DNA of 64,000 nucleotides, from assembly GCA_913058345.1 (NCBI GenBank), contig CAJXQR010000001.1, positions 186,001 through 250,000 of the forward strand, written 5' to 3'. The position numbers were made by a program, and so were the translations under genes. The DNA is from an uncultured Gammaproteobacteria bacterium (GTDB lineage Bacteria > Pseudomonadota > Gammaproteobacteria > Pseudomonadales > Porticoccaceae). The notes under the pieces are model-generated. The model did no database searches. It saw only the letters and a list, made by a program, of their open reading frames with translations, and was not told the DNA's origin. The first letter of the stretch is position 1; the number at the start of each line of letters is the position of its first letter. This document shows, piece after piece, positions 54,858-64,000 of the stretch.

Positions 54858-55683
54858 AAACAAAACTGACAGTATCGATGACCTGCTTCGTATAATGGCT
54901 CGCCTGCGGAAGCCAGAAACAGGCTGCCCGTGGGATATTACGCAAGATTTCCAGAGTCTCATACCCCATACTCTGGAAGAAACTTATGAAGTGATTGATG
55001 CCATCGAGCGAAACGACTTTACACATTTGCGAGAAGAACTTGGGGATCTCTTTTTTCAGATTGTCTTCTATTGTCAGATAGCAAAAGAGGAAGGCTTTTT
55101 TGAATTTACAGATGTCGTTGACGACCTCAATCACAAACTTCTAAAACGTCACCCCCACGTATTCCCCGATGGCAGCCTGAATAGCGAGCGTATAGCGGAA
55201 TCTGCTCCCCAACAGACTGAAATTCGCAACACATGGGAAAAGTTAAAAGCACAGGATCGTTTATCCAAAGGGCAGAAAGGACGCCTGGCTAACATCCCAT
55301 TGGCGATTCCAGCATTGAGTCGCGCTGAAAAGCTACAAAAAAGAGCAGCTAATCATGGCTTTGACTGGCCCGATTACCCACCCGTATTAGATAAAATCGA
55401 TGAAGAACTTGCCGAGTTAAAAGAAGCGATTGATTTAAATGACGAGCAGCATATTGAAGAAGAGCTGGGTGATTTAATTTTTGCCTGTGTCAATCTTGGT
55501 CGCCATCGTGGTATTAATCTTGAGTCTTGCTTGCGAAGGGCCAATCGAAAATTTGAAAGCCGTTTCCAGGCGATGGAGGGGATTGCCAATAATAACAATC
55601 TTGATTTTGAAAGCTTGAGCCTTGGGGCGAAAAATGATCTGTGGGAACAGGTAAAAAAGTTGAAAAAAAACGCTTCTAGCTAG
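54847..55683 (+). CDS. mazG: Nucleoside triphosphate pyrophosphohydrolase MazG
   Basis: A 278-residue enzyme that hydrolyses NTPs to NMPs and is linked to stringent-response control. The start at ATG 54847 overlaps the relA end by 11 bases. Two MazG domains are visible: CPWDITQDFQSLIPHTLEETYEVIDAI...REELGDLFFQIVFY (about residues 25-90) and EELAELKEAIDLNDEQHIEEELGDLIFACVNLGR (about 185-225). EExxE and EELGDL supply the metal ligands. relA-mazG adjacency is conserved in Pseudomonas relatives. Confidence 0.96.
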   Translation: MSIKNKTDSIDDLLRIMARLRKPETGCPWDITQDFQSLIPHTLEETYEVIDAIERNDFTHLREELGDLFFQIVFYCQIAKEEGFFEFTDVVDDLNHKLLKRHPHVFPDGSLNSERIAESAPQQTEIRNTWEKLKAQDRLSKGQKGRLANIPLAIPALSRAEKLQKRAANHGFDWPDYPPVLDKIDEELAELKEAIDLNDEQHIEEELGDLIFACVNLGRHRGINLESCLRRANRKFESRFQAMEGIANNNNLDFESLSLGAKNDLWEQVKKLKKNASS

Positions 55684-55830
55684 CAACTCGCGCTTATGCG
55701 ACGACTTGTGGAAAAATCCTATTCAGTGTAAGGTTCGGCCTTTTTTTTGGTGCCGTTAAAGTTATATCAAGAGTCGAATCTGCCAACGCTTGGATGACTG
55801 TTATTTTCATCGAGTAAGTCTGTATTTTGA

Positions 55831-56517
<687 letters not shown>

Positions 56518-56610
56518 ACTTACTTGCGTTTGTGGCCCCCCGGTTTTGGCGTTGTCAGTTAGCGTTGATCAGGGCTTGCTTACTTTATTCAGCAGTCGGG
56601 GGGATTATTC

Positions 56611-57627
56611 TTGTCAGTAGAAAAAACTGGTGTCATTTTAGTTAACCTCGGAACGCCTCAGGCACCCACTGCATTCGCTGTGGCTCGCTATTTACGTCAA
56701 TTTCTCTCCGACCCCCGTGTCGTTGAAGTGCCCAGACTGCTTTGGTGGCCATTACTTAATTTTTTAATTATCCCCTTGCGCTCAAAAAAGGTCAGCAATA
56801 AATATCGTTCTATTTGGCTTGATGAGGGCTCACCACTTCAGGTCATTACAGCGCGGCAAGTCGCCGATTTGCAAAAGGCCTTTGATAATGAGTACTGTGA
56901 AGAAAAGCCCTTAGGTACTGCAGGGGTAAAAAACAATCGTGAGTATATCTGCACTTATGCCATGACCTATGGAGACCAGTCTATTGCCAGTAGCGTAAAA
57001 AGTTTGCGTGCCCGCAATGTTAATAAAATAGTTATCCTGCCATTATTCCCCCAATATTCTGCGAGTACCACGGCGGCGGTTTATGATCAACTTGCCGAGC
57101 TGGTCAAAGCATATCGTGATATTCCCGATTTTCGAGTCGTTCATCATTATTATGATCATGCGGATTATATTGCAGCACTCGCAAATTCAGTTCGCGAACA
57201 TTGGCAAAAAAATGGTCAGGCAGAGTGCTTGTTGATGTCTTTCCATGGGATACCTAAGAAATATGTTGATCAGGGTGATCCCTATTACAGCCAGTGCTTA
57301 AAAACAGCACGGGCCTTAGCTCAACAATTAAATCTATCTTCTCAAGAGTGGGCGTTTAGCTTTCAATCGCGCTTTGGTCGGCTAGAGTGGGTAAAACCGT
57401 ACACTGACGTAGTGTTGCAGAGGTGGGGGGCGCGTGGTCTCCAAAGCGTCGATGTGATTTGTCCTGCTTTCTCCAGTGATTGTCTTGAAACTCTGGAAGA
57501 AATTAATCAAGAGAATCGGCAGTTATTTTTAGAGGCAGGCGGGAAAAAATTCACAATGATCCCTTGTTTAAATGACGCGCCTTCACACATCCAATTGTTT
57601 AAAAAACTGATTTGTGACCAGTCATAA
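56611..57627 (+). CDS. hemH: Ferrochelatase
   Basis: A 338-residue enzyme that inserts iron into protoporphyrin IX in the last haem step. It starts at TTG with GGGGGG about 7 bases upstream (MSVEKTGVILVNLGTPQAP). ILVNLGTPQAP, ILPLFPQYSASTTAAVYDQL, the catalytic His in LLMSFHGIPKKYVDQGDPY and FSFQSRFGRLEWVKPYT are all in place. The cbb3 operon and dihaem cytochromes elsewhere in the window depend on its product, but there is no operon link. Confidence 0.96.
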   Translation: MSVEKTGVILVNLGTPQAPTAFAVARYLRQFLSDPRVVEVPRLLWWPLLNFLIIPLRSKKVSNKYRSIWLDEGSPLQVITARQVADLQKAFDNEYCEEKPLGTAGVKNNREYICTYAMTYGDQSIASSVKSLRARNVNKIVILPLFPQYSASTTAAVYDQLAELVKAYRDIPDFRVVHHYYDHADYIAALANSVREHWQKNGQAECLLMSFHGIPKKYVDQGDPYYSQCLKTARALAQQLNLSSQEWAFSFQSRFGRLEWVKPYTDVVLQRWGARGLQSVDVICPAFSSDCLETLEEINQENRQLFLEAGGKKFTMIPCLNDAPSHIQLFKKLICDQS

Positions 57628-57855
57628 AGTCTTTGGCTAGTCACTGTCAACAGCCTCTCTGATTCCCAGCGATTGATTACTCTTTGCGTATTTCGTCTCA
57701 AATAAAATACGCCTTAGACATATAAGGCCGTATTGCCTTGTTTTAACGGGCATTTTGTGGACAGAAAAAACATTATCAACTAAAATTCGCAGACTTGAAA
57801 TAAATTCAAGTCATTTTTGTTTATTGCTTTAAATTATTTTTTCAGGAGCATTTAT

Positions 57856-58806
57856 ATGCCACGCCCTGCAAGCAAGAAGAAACCCGCAAAGCCAGTAGTA
57901 AAAAGCACTACTAGTAGTGTCGAGTCTGCTGCGGAAAAAGAATTGAAAAAAACGCTGAAACAGCTGGATGTTCAACGCGGAAAACTACGTATTGCCAGGG
58001 ATAAGCTTCGTGAAAAAAGAGCGGCTGCTAAAAATAAAGCAACCGCCAGCAGCGCTGCCGCTTTAGAAAAAGCCTATGCTGCTGTAACAACACATTCAGT
58101 AGCGGTGTCTGAATTGACGAATTCTGTGCGACTTGCCAAAGCTGAAGTCCGAATTGAAGCTGTTTTGAAAAAAGCTCAGGAGGCGGAAGCTGCGGCCCAA
58201 CTCAAGCTTGAGAAAGCTGCGCAAAAGATGGCAGAAAGCTCAGCTTCTGATCTTAAGTTGGCGGTAGAAAAGTTCGAACAGCGTTGGTTGAAACAACGTG
58301 AACAAGCCAATGCCAAAAAGTTAAAGTTGGCTGCTTCTCGCTTGAAAGCAAAAATTAAAAGTGTTGAAAAGAAAGCGAATGCAGAGGCGGCGGCTATTCG
58401 CAAGCGTGCACAGAAACTGAGTGCGAAGCCGGTTGCAACCCCTGGTCGACCTGGGCGTCCTGCAGGTTCTCGGGCAAGCACTACGGCAAAAGCCAGTGAA
58501 ACACCCAAGCGTAGAGGCCGCCCAGCTAAAACAGCTGCTAGTGCGACAACAGAGACCCCCAAGCGTAGAGGCCGCCCAGCTAAAGCAGCTGCCAGTGCGA
58601 CAACAGACGCCCCCAAGCGCAGAGGCCGTCCACCGAAGGCAGCGGCTACTCCGGTAAAGCAGTCCACCGCTAATACACCGGACACGCCAAAAAAACGAGG
58701 TCGCCCCGCAAAAGCTAAGGCTACGACGTCCAAAGGAACTAAAACAGCCAGTACGTCCAACGCACCGAAGAAACGAGGTCGTCCACCAAAAGTTGAAAAA
58801 ACCTAA
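57856..58806 (+). CDS. AlgP/histone H1-like protein with AT-hook repeats
   Basis: A 316-residue, very basic, Lys/Ala-rich DNA-binding protein resembling Pseudomonas AlgP. The start ATG at 57856 (MPRPASKKKPAKP) has AGGAG upstream. Residues about 25-185 form a long alpha-helical coiled coil (EKELKKTLKQLDVQRGKLRIARDKLREKRAAAK...). The C-terminal 120 residues carry a GRPGRPAG motif near 197-204 and five AT-hook-like KRRGRPAK/KKRGRPPK units at about 218, 236, 254, 279 and 305. At DNA level, part of this is a 54-bp tandem repeat. A strong terminator follows. Confidence 0.88.
   Translation: MPRPASKKKPAKPVVKSTTSSVESAAEKELKKTLKQLDVQRGKLRIARDKLREKRAAAKNKATASSAAALEKAYAAVTTHSVAVSELTNSVRLAKAEVRIEAVLKKAQEAEAAAQLKLEKAAQKMAESSASDLKLAVEKFEQRWLKQREQANAKKLKLAASRLKAKIKSVEKKANAEAAAIRKRAQKLSAKPVATPGRPGRPAGSRASTTAKASETPKRRGRPAKTAASATTETPKRRGRPAKAAASATTDAPKRRGRPPKAAATPVKQSTANTPDTPKKRGRPAKAKATTSKGTKTASTSNAPKKRGRPPKVEKT
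58507..58650 (+). repeat. 54-bp tandem repeats inside the AlgP-like gene
   Basis: The core AAGCGTAGAGGCCG starts at 58507 and 58561, and AAGCGCAGAGGCCG at 58615, giving an exact 54-bp (18-codon) period. Units one and two are nearly identical; the third is partial and diverged. Each unit encodes one AT-hook and an Ala/Thr linker. Repeat-number change between strains is likely. Confidence 0.85.
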
Positions 58807-58821
58807 CGTCGACTCGTCAAC

Positions 58822-58852
58822 AAAAAAAAGCCCCTTCATTGGGGTTTTTTTT
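58822..58852. terminator. Terminator of the AlgP-like gene
   Basis: AAAAAAAAGCCCC-TTCATT-GGGGTTTTTTTT forms an extended stem followed by a T-run, 16 bp after the stop codon. Confidence 0.9.
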
Positions 58853-58996
58853 GGGGTAAATTTTTCCTGGCGCAGTAAATATCCCAGCAAGTGTTTATAA
58901 TCAGCCAGCGTTTTCTAAGCCAGTGATAGTGTTATTTGGCAATACTATTGCACTTAGCCCCTTGGTTCAGATTTTGGTGATAAAAAGTTCAGGCCT

Positions 58997-59716
58997 ATGA
59001 CATCTATTCTCTCAATTGATACATCGGGAACGTGTTGTTCTGTTGCTCTTGGTGTCGATAATAAGCGCTTGGTTAGGCGTACGGATACGCCACGTGAGCA
59101 TGTGCGCCTAGTGCTGCCCATGGTCGATGAGATTCTGGCCGAGGCGGGTATTAAATTGTCTTGCTTAGATGCGATTGCTTTTACTCACGGCCCGGGTTCT
59201 TTTACGGGCTTGCGTATAGGATTTGGTGTTATACAAGGCTTAGCCTTCGGCGCCAGTTTACCGGTGATTGCTTGTTCAAGCCTTCAAGTGATGGCTCAAA
59301 GAGCTATCAATCGAGGTGGTCACCATGACAGCATTCTTATTACCGCTAATGATGCTCGTATGGATGAATTGTATTGGGGTGCTTATAAAGCAGTGAAAGA
59401 TTTTGCTATCCCGCTTGTGCATGATGGTCTGTGCTCTCAGCAAGAAATACACTTGCCCGTATCCGAGTGGTCTACTGCTGGCACACCTTTCATTGCCGTT
59501 GGCGATGGTTGGCGGTATCAACCGGCTTTGATCTGTGGTGGCGAGGCTTTCAAGCCTACTACTATTTATCAGGATATTGGGCCCGATGCCGAAGATATAC
59601 TCACTCTTGCCTTTTCCGCGTTGCAACAGGGGAAAGTCGCGAACATTGAAGATATTGAGCCTGTTTATTTACGCAACACAATCAGTTGGAAAAAACGTCA
59701 ACGCTTAAGATCTTAA
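58997..59716 (+). CDS. tsaB: tRNA threonylcarbamoyladenosine biosynthesis protein TsaB
   Basis: A 239-residue actin-like ATPase-fold protein that partners TsaD in making t6A at position 37 of ANN-decoding tRNAs. The N-terminus MTSILSIDTSGTCCSVAL and AFTHGPGSFTGLRIGFGVIQGLAFG (about residues 62-86) are the TsaB signature. NDARMDELYWG is also typical. uppP follows 33 bp downstream. Confidence 0.96.
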   Translation: MTSILSIDTSGTCCSVALGVDNKRLVRRTDTPREHVRLVLPMVDEILAEAGIKLSCLDAIAFTHGPGSFTGLRIGFGVIQGLAFGASLPVIACSSLQVMAQRAINRGGHHDSILITANDARMDELYWGAYKAVKDFAIPLVHDGLCSQQEIHLPVSEWSTAGTPFIAVGDGWRYQPALICGGEAFKPTTIYQDIGPDAEDILTLAFSALQQGKVANIEDIEPVYLRNTISWKKRQRLRS

Positions 59717-59749
59717 ATATTCTCCTTTGTCTCAATAACGGGTTAGCGT

Positions 59750-60556
59750 ATGGAAACCATTCAGGTCTTTGTTTTGGCACTTATCCAGGGTCTGACTGAG
59801 TATTTGCCGATTTCGAGTTCTGCCCATTTAATTCTTCCCTCACATTTACTCGGCTGGTCCGATCAGGGGCTGGCCTTTGATGTGGCAGTACATATTGGCT
59901 CGCTACTGGCCGTTTGTACGTATTTTCGACACGAGTTGAAAATCATTTTTACCAGTTGCTGGGCGCAATTATTTCAAGGCAGCGGTGATGAGCACAGTCG
60001 TCTGGGTTGGCTATTAATGCTTAGCACGATTCCTGTCGGCCTAGCGGGCTTATTGTTTGATGATTTCATTGAAAATCATCTGCGCTCTATTGCAGTCATT
60101 GCATTAACGACAATTGTTTTTGGTCTATTGCTGGGACTAGTCGATAAAAAAAGCTCCCAACGATTATCAATGGCGCAGATGAATTGGCGTTCTGCCACGC
60201 TCATTGGTTTGTCTCAAGCTTTGGCGTTAATACCCGGCACCTCTCGCTCCGGCATCACCATTACTGCTGCGCTGGCTTTAGGATATGACCGTCAAAGTGC
60301 TGCTCGTTTTTCCTTTCTTCTAGCGATTCCGGTCATCATCCTCAGTGGTGGCTATAAAGGGCTGCAGCTTGTTGGAGAATCTAACGCTGTCGTTTGGGGC
60401 GATATTTTTCTTGGTATTAGTATTTCGGCCGTGACCGCCTTTACCTGCATTCACTTTTTTCTCGCCCTGGTTAATCGTATTGGTATGATGCCTTTCGTTT
60501 GGTATCGGCTTATTCTGGGCGGATACTTGTGTACTTTGTTAGTCAACGGGAGCTAA
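59750..60556 (+). CDS. uppP: Undecaprenyl-diphosphatase (UppP/BacA)
   Basis: A 268-residue inner-membrane phosphatase that recycles the undecaprenyl carrier of peptidoglycan synthesis; overexpression in other bacteria gives bacitracin resistance. Motifs QGLTEYLPISSSAHLILPSHLLG (about residues 14-36) and ALIPGTSRSGITITAAL (about 160-176) carry the catalytic Glu, Ser and Arg. About eight membrane helices are seen. The next gene starts 4 bp after its stop. Confidence 0.97.
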   Translation: METIQVFVLALIQGLTEYLPISSSAHLILPSHLLGWSDQGLAFDVAVHIGSLLAVCTYFRHELKIIFTSCWAQLFQGSGDEHSRLGWLLMLSTIPVGLAGLLFDDFIENHLRSIAVIALTTIVFGLLLGLVDKKSSQRLSMAQMNWRSATLIGLSQALALIPGTSRSGITITAALALGYDRQSAARFSFLLAIPVIILSGGYKGLQLVGESNAVVWGDIFLGISISAVTAFTCIHFFLALVNRIGMMPFVWYRLILGGYLCTLLVNGS

Positions 60557-60560
60557 CACC

Positions 60561-61457
60561 ATGAAGCAAAAAGTAGCCTTTCTTGGCCTTGGGGTAATGG
60601 GTTATCCCATGGCTGGTCATTTAAGTCGTCAGGGCTTTGAGGTCACGGTTTACAACCGCACAGCGGCACGTGCTGAAAGCTGGATGAGTGAATTCTCTGG
60701 CCAAATGGCGGCAACACCTGCTGACGCGGCATACGGTGCTGAAATTGTTTTTGCCTGCGTCGGCCAGGACGAGGATGTACGGGCTATAACGATCAGCTCA
60801 CAGGGGGCCTTTGAAACATTAAAAAAGGGCGCTATTTTTGTCGATCACACGACAGCGTCTGCTGCTTTAGCTCGCGAGCTGGCAAAGCATTGTCAGCAAC
60901 AGGATTGTCATTTTATTGATGCGCCGGTTTCTGGTGGCCAACAAGGTGCTGAAAATGGCCGTTTAACTATCATGTGTGGTGGCGAAGAATCCCCTTTTAC
61001 CAAAGCGACCACTGTTATGGAGTGCTATGCACAAAGCGTTAAATTATTGGGCCCTTCGGGCAGTGGTCAATTGTGCAAGATGGTCAATCAGATCTGTATC
61101 GCCGGTTTACTACAGGGGCTAGCCGAAGGATTGCACTTCGCCCAAACCGCCGGGCTTGATGCTAACGACGTCATAGAGGTCATTTCCAAAGGCGCGGCAC
61201 AATCCTGGCAAATGGACAATCGTCATAAAACTATGTTGGCGAATGAATTTGAACATGGCTTTGCCGTTGACTGGATGCGCAAAGACCTCGGTATTGTTTT
61301 ACAGGAAGCGCGTCGCAATGGTTCGCAATTGCCGGTGACTGCCCTGGTCGATCAATTCTATGCCGATGTGCAGGCAGCCGGAGGAGGGCGTTGGGATACG
61401 TCGAGTTTGTTGACGCGCTTACAAAACAAAATGAAGCTCGATGAAAAATTGGTTTAG
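60561..61457 (+). CDS. NAD(P)-dependent beta-hydroxyacid dehydrogenase (3-hydroxyisobutyrate dehydrogenase family)
   Basis: A 298-residue two-domain oxidoreductase. The Rossmann motif [17 protein letters not shown] is at residues 8-24, the substrate-binding [22 protein letters not shown] at about 118-140, and the catalytic lysine in [10 protein letters not shown] at about 172. These define the MmsB/GarR/GlxR family. The preferred substrate (3-hydroxyisobutyrate, tartronate semialdehyde, succinic semialdehyde or other) cannot be told. It is packed between uppP and the M18 aminopeptidase. Confidence 0.92.
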   Translation: MKQKVAFLGLGVMGYPMAGHLSRQGFEVTVYNRTAARAESWMSEFSGQMAATPADAAYGAEIVFACVGQDEDVRAITISSQGAFETLKKGAIFVDHTTASAALARELAKHCQQQDCHFIDAPVSGGQQGAENGRLTIMCGGEESPFTKATTVMECYAQSVKLLGPSGSGQLCKMVNQICIAGLLQGLAEGLHFAQTAGLDANDVIEVISKGAAQSWQMDNRHKTMLANEFEHGFAVDWMRKDLGIVLQEARRNGSQLPVTALVDQFYADVQAAGGGRWDTSSLLTRLQNKMKLDEKLV

Positions 61458-61468
61458 GGACCTGTACA

Positions 61469-62779
61469 GTGAAGAATCAAGATAGTTTTAATGACCAGTT
61501 ATTAGCCTTTTTAAAAGCTTCCCCGAGCCCTTTTCATGCGGTTCAACAAATGGCTCAACGGCTTGATGAGGCGGGCTTTAAATTTCTTCCCGAGCAAGAT
61601 AATTGGTCGATAGAGGCTGGTGAACGTTATTATACGACTCGCAATGGCTCGTCGCTGATTGCCTTCACCAGCACTGAATTTAACCGGGGCATACGTATGG
61701 TCGGCGCCCATACCGACAGTCCTTGTTTAATGGTTAAACCACAGCCGGAAAAAACCAAAGACTATCTGCAAGTCGGGGTAGAGGTTTATGGTGGCGCTCT
61801 ATTGAACCCCTGGTTTGACCGAGATTTATCACTGGCGGGCCGGGTAATTTATCGTGACGAAGCTAGCGGTCAACTAAAACAAAGCTTACTCGATTTTACT
61901 CGGGCGATAGCGACGATTCCCAGCTTGGCGATTCATCTCGACCGAGAAGCGAATAGTAATCGTACGGTTAATCCTCAGACGGATATCCCTCCAATTTTAT
62001 GCTCTCTTCACGAACAGCGCACTCAGGACTTTCGCGAATTGTTAGTCGTTGAGTTATTGGCGCAAAACCCGCAGTTAGCGAAGAGTGCGGATGCTATCAG
62101 CGTGCTCGATTATGAATTGTGTTTTTACGATACTCAGCCTCCAGCCATCATCGGTTTACATAAGGACTTTATTGCCTCGGCGCGACTTGATAACTTGCTC
62201 AGTTGTTTTACTGGCTTACAGGCTCTTCTAGCGGCCGATGGTCAGCAGGCCAGTCTACTCGTCTGCACCGATCATGAAGAAGTGGGCAGTGCATCCGCCT
62301 GTGGCGCCCAGGGCCCCATGCTGGCATCCGTGCTTGAGCGTTTACTCCCCGATGTGGGTGAGCGTACCCGCTGCATTGCTCGCTCGCTGATGGTGTCGGC
62401 TGACAATGCCCACGGCATACATCCCAACTACCCCAGTAAGCACGATGCTAACCACGGCCCGCTACTCAATGCTGGCCCGGTAATAAAAATTAATGCGAAC
62501 CAACGCTATGCCACTAACAGTGTCACGGCGGCACTTTTTCGTAATTTATGCGCGCAAGCAGACGTGCCGGTGCAAAGTTTTGTGACTCGCACTGACCTGG
62601 GTTGTGGCAGTACTATTGGTCCTATTACTGCCAGTGAGATTGGTGTGCCGACCCTCGATGTCGGTGTGCCCACCTTCGCTATGCATTCTATTAGGGAACT
62701 TGCCGGCAGCCATGATGCCTGGTCTTTGTATAAAGTGTTGCGAACACTTTATGAGCAGTCCGACCTTACTTGTGCTTAA
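61469..62779 (+). CDS. apeB: M18 family aminopeptidase
   Basis: A 436-residue zinc aminopeptidase that starts at GTG with AGGGA upstream. Metal and catalytic residues are in [15 protein letters not shown] (His, Asp, about residues 77-91), [18 protein letters not shown] (Glu pair, about 266-283), [18 protein letters not shown] (Asp, about 310-327) and [14 protein letters not shown]. The size and these motifs fit aspartyl aminopeptidase-like M18 enzymes, which take N-terminal acidic or neutral residues. It is a cytoplasmic housekeeping peptidase. Confidence 0.95.
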   Translation: MKNQDSFNDQLLAFLKASPSPFHAVQQMAQRLDEAGFKFLPEQDNWSIEAGERYYTTRNGSSLIAFTSTEFNRGIRMVGAHTDSPCLMVKPQPEKTKDYLQVGVEVYGGALLNPWFDRDLSLAGRVIYRDEASGQLKQSLLDFTRAIATIPSLAIHLDREANSNRTVNPQTDIPPILCSLHEQRTQDFRELLVVELLAQNPQLAKSADAISVLDYELCFYDTQPPAIIGLHKDFIASARLDNLLSCFTGLQALLAADGQQASLLVCTDHEEVGSASACGAQGPMLASVLERLLPDVGERTRCIARSLMVSADNAHGIHPNYPSKHDANHGPLLNAGPVIKINANQRYATNSVTAALFRNLCAQADVPVQSFVTRTDLGCGSTIGPITASEIGVPTLDVGVPTFAMHSIRELAGSHDAWSLYKVLRTLYEQSDLTCA

Positions 62780-63022
62780 AACTCATGGTTTTTGTCGTAG
62801 GGTAGTGTGGCTTTATCCGCCACCCAGTTGACAGGCTGCCGATACATTGGTGACGAGCATTTCTCATCAATAGTCTTTCCAACCACTATATTTGCAGCAG
62901 CGCCTCTTCTTATTAGCATTGAGCGAGCTTGCTTGTTGGGATAGGCGTTTATTTACTCGCGATAGAGTAGTGCGAGTGCCGCAATTTCGTTAAAATATGT
63001 CGTTTTTAGGCGATGTCATCCG

Positions 63023-64000
63023 ATGCTCGAAGTTAACCCCATCAGAAATACTCTAGCCGACTTGCAAGCGCGCACTGATGTGCTTAGGGGGTATCTTTGA
63101 CTATGTCGAAAAGAAAGACCGCCTTGCTGAAGTAGAGCTTGAACTGGCCGACCCCGATGTCTGGAACGACCCGGCCCGAGCACAATCCCTGGGTAAAGAA
63201 CGCGCTTCTCTAGAGTTAGTTGTTGAGACGATTGACTCTCTCGACAACGGTGTTGCAGAGAATAGCGAGCTTCTCGAAATGGCCGCTGAGGAGGACGATA
63301 CCGACACCTTGGCTGACGTTGAGTCTGAAGTGGCCTGTTTAACAGCTCGTCTTGAAATATTAGAGTTCCGCCGTATGTTCTCCGGCGCCATGGACTCCAA
63401 CAGTGCCTACCTGGATATTCAGGCTGGCTCCGGGGGTACTGAAGCGCAGGACTGGGCCGAAATGCTACTGCGTATGTACCTACGCTGGGGTGAGCAGAAG
63501 GGCTTTAAAGTCGAACTGATTGAAGCCTCTGCGGGTGATGTCGCCGGCATCAAAAGCGCTACAGTTCACTTTCAGGGTGAATACGCCTTTGGTTGGCTTC
63601 GCACCGAGACAGGCGTGCATCGCCTGGTGCGAAAGTCACCCTTTGACTCAGGTAGTCGTCGCCACACCTCTTTTTCTGCTGTTTTTGTCTCACCTGAGAT
63701 CGACGACGATATTGACATTGAAATCAGTAAAAGCGACGTGCGCGAAGATACATACCGCGCTAGTGGTGCCGGTGGCCAACACGTTAACAAAACGGATTCG
63801 GCAGTACGTTTAACCCACCTGCCCACGGGTACAGTAGTGCAGTGTCAAAATCAGCGTTCACAGCACCAAAACCGCGACAATTGCTGGAAAATGCTGAAAG
63901 CCAAGCTTTATGAGCTGGAAGAATTACGTCGCAAAGAAAGTGCCCAAATGGTGGAAGACAACAAATCAGATATTGGTTGGGGCAGCCAAATTCGCTCCTA
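63023..64000 (+). CDS. prfB: Peptide chain release factor 2, with programmed +1 frameshift; 3' end beyond window
   Basis: RF2 ends translation at UAA and UGA. The frame starts ATG 63023 ([25 protein letters not shown]) and meets an in-frame TGA at 63098-63100. The sequence there, AGGGGGTATCTTTGAC, is the classical RF2 recoding site: an internal Shine-Dalgarno, then CTT, then TGAC. A +1 shift continues as [16 protein letters not shown] from 63099 and stays open to the window end. Downstream are the codon-recognition motif [14 protein letters not shown] and the catalytic GGQ in [19 protein letters not shown]. The last 50 or so residues lie outside the window. Frameshifting autoregulates RF2 level. 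Confidence 0.97.

Noticed and set aside
58507-58650. Tandem repeats as a possible CRISPR-like array
   Set aside because: The repeats are in-frame, coding and directly adjacent with no unique spacers; they encode AT-hooks.
58176-58760. 194-codon minus-strand frame opposite the AlgP-like gene
   Set aside because: It is the reverse of the Lys/Ala/AT-hook repeats; the Leu/Gly/Arg-rich repeats mirror the sense strand.

Overview
The window reads as the chromosome of a Gram-negative gammaproteobacterium, probably a marine relative of Pseudomonas in the Cellvibrionales/Spongiibacteraceae area. I infer this from gene order and protein resemblance: nrdAB of the Pseudomonas type, a complete cbb3 oxidase locus, the block nadB / rpoE-rseA-rseC-degP-lepA-lepB-rnc-era-recO-acpS, relA-mazG, an AlgP-like histone-like protein, and a DUF1302/DUF1329 pair. 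A species cannot be named from the sequence alone. No rRNA, tRNA or CRISPR array was seen.

Layout. 1-4 kb: a 5'-truncated patatin-like lipase, a thiolase, a CysH-family reductase, a stop-bounded gene remnant and a DUF1622 membrane protein. 4.7-9.6 kb: a 1038-residue fusion of an acetoacetate-decarboxylase-like domain to an FAD oxidoreductase, convergent with a 7TM-DISM diguanylate cyclase. 10.0-11.3 kb: an insertion-sequence patch. It holds a 580-bp internally deleted IS66-type element with matching ends and a perfect 8-bp target duplication, followed by a decayed IS3-family relic. 11.9-22.9 kb: class Ia ribonucleotide reductase (nrdA, nrdB) with candidate NrdR sites, arginine genes (argD-argF, argG), grxD, and pyrC-rnt. 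23.1-32.9 kb: ccoNOQP-ccoGHIS behind an FNR/ANR-type box, then a TauE/SafE-type membrane protein and a Yip1-family protein. 33.6-36.9 kb: the DUF1302-DUF1329 operon. 37.6-41.8 kb: gloA, a PGPGW membrane protein, ygfZ, sdhE, a CptA-like protein and nadB.

42.0-51.5 kb: envelope-stress and housekeeping block. rpoE is followed by rseA, rseC and a DegP protease with no rseB, and a near-consensus sigma-E promoter lies between rpoE and rseA. lepA, lepB, a DUF4845 gene, rnc, era, recO and acpS follow; pdxJ is absent from its usual place. 51.7-58.8 kb: cysM, relA, mazG, adk, hemH and an AT-hook/AlgP-like gene with 54-bp tandem repeats. 59.0-64.0 kb: tsaB, uppP, a beta-hydroxyacid dehydrogenase, an M18 aminopeptidase, and prfB with its programmed +1 frameshift, running off the window.

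Most of the window is well-packed core genome. The accessory or unusual material is concentrated at 2.2-11.8 kb: the fusion enzyme, the gene remnant, the IS patch and several AT-rich gaps. The observations most worth testing are the fusion enzyme with its altered decarboxylase lysine pair, the non-autonomous IS66 derivative, the rseB-less sigma-E module with a promoter placed to drive the anti-sigma factor, and the isolated DUF1302/DUF1329 pair.
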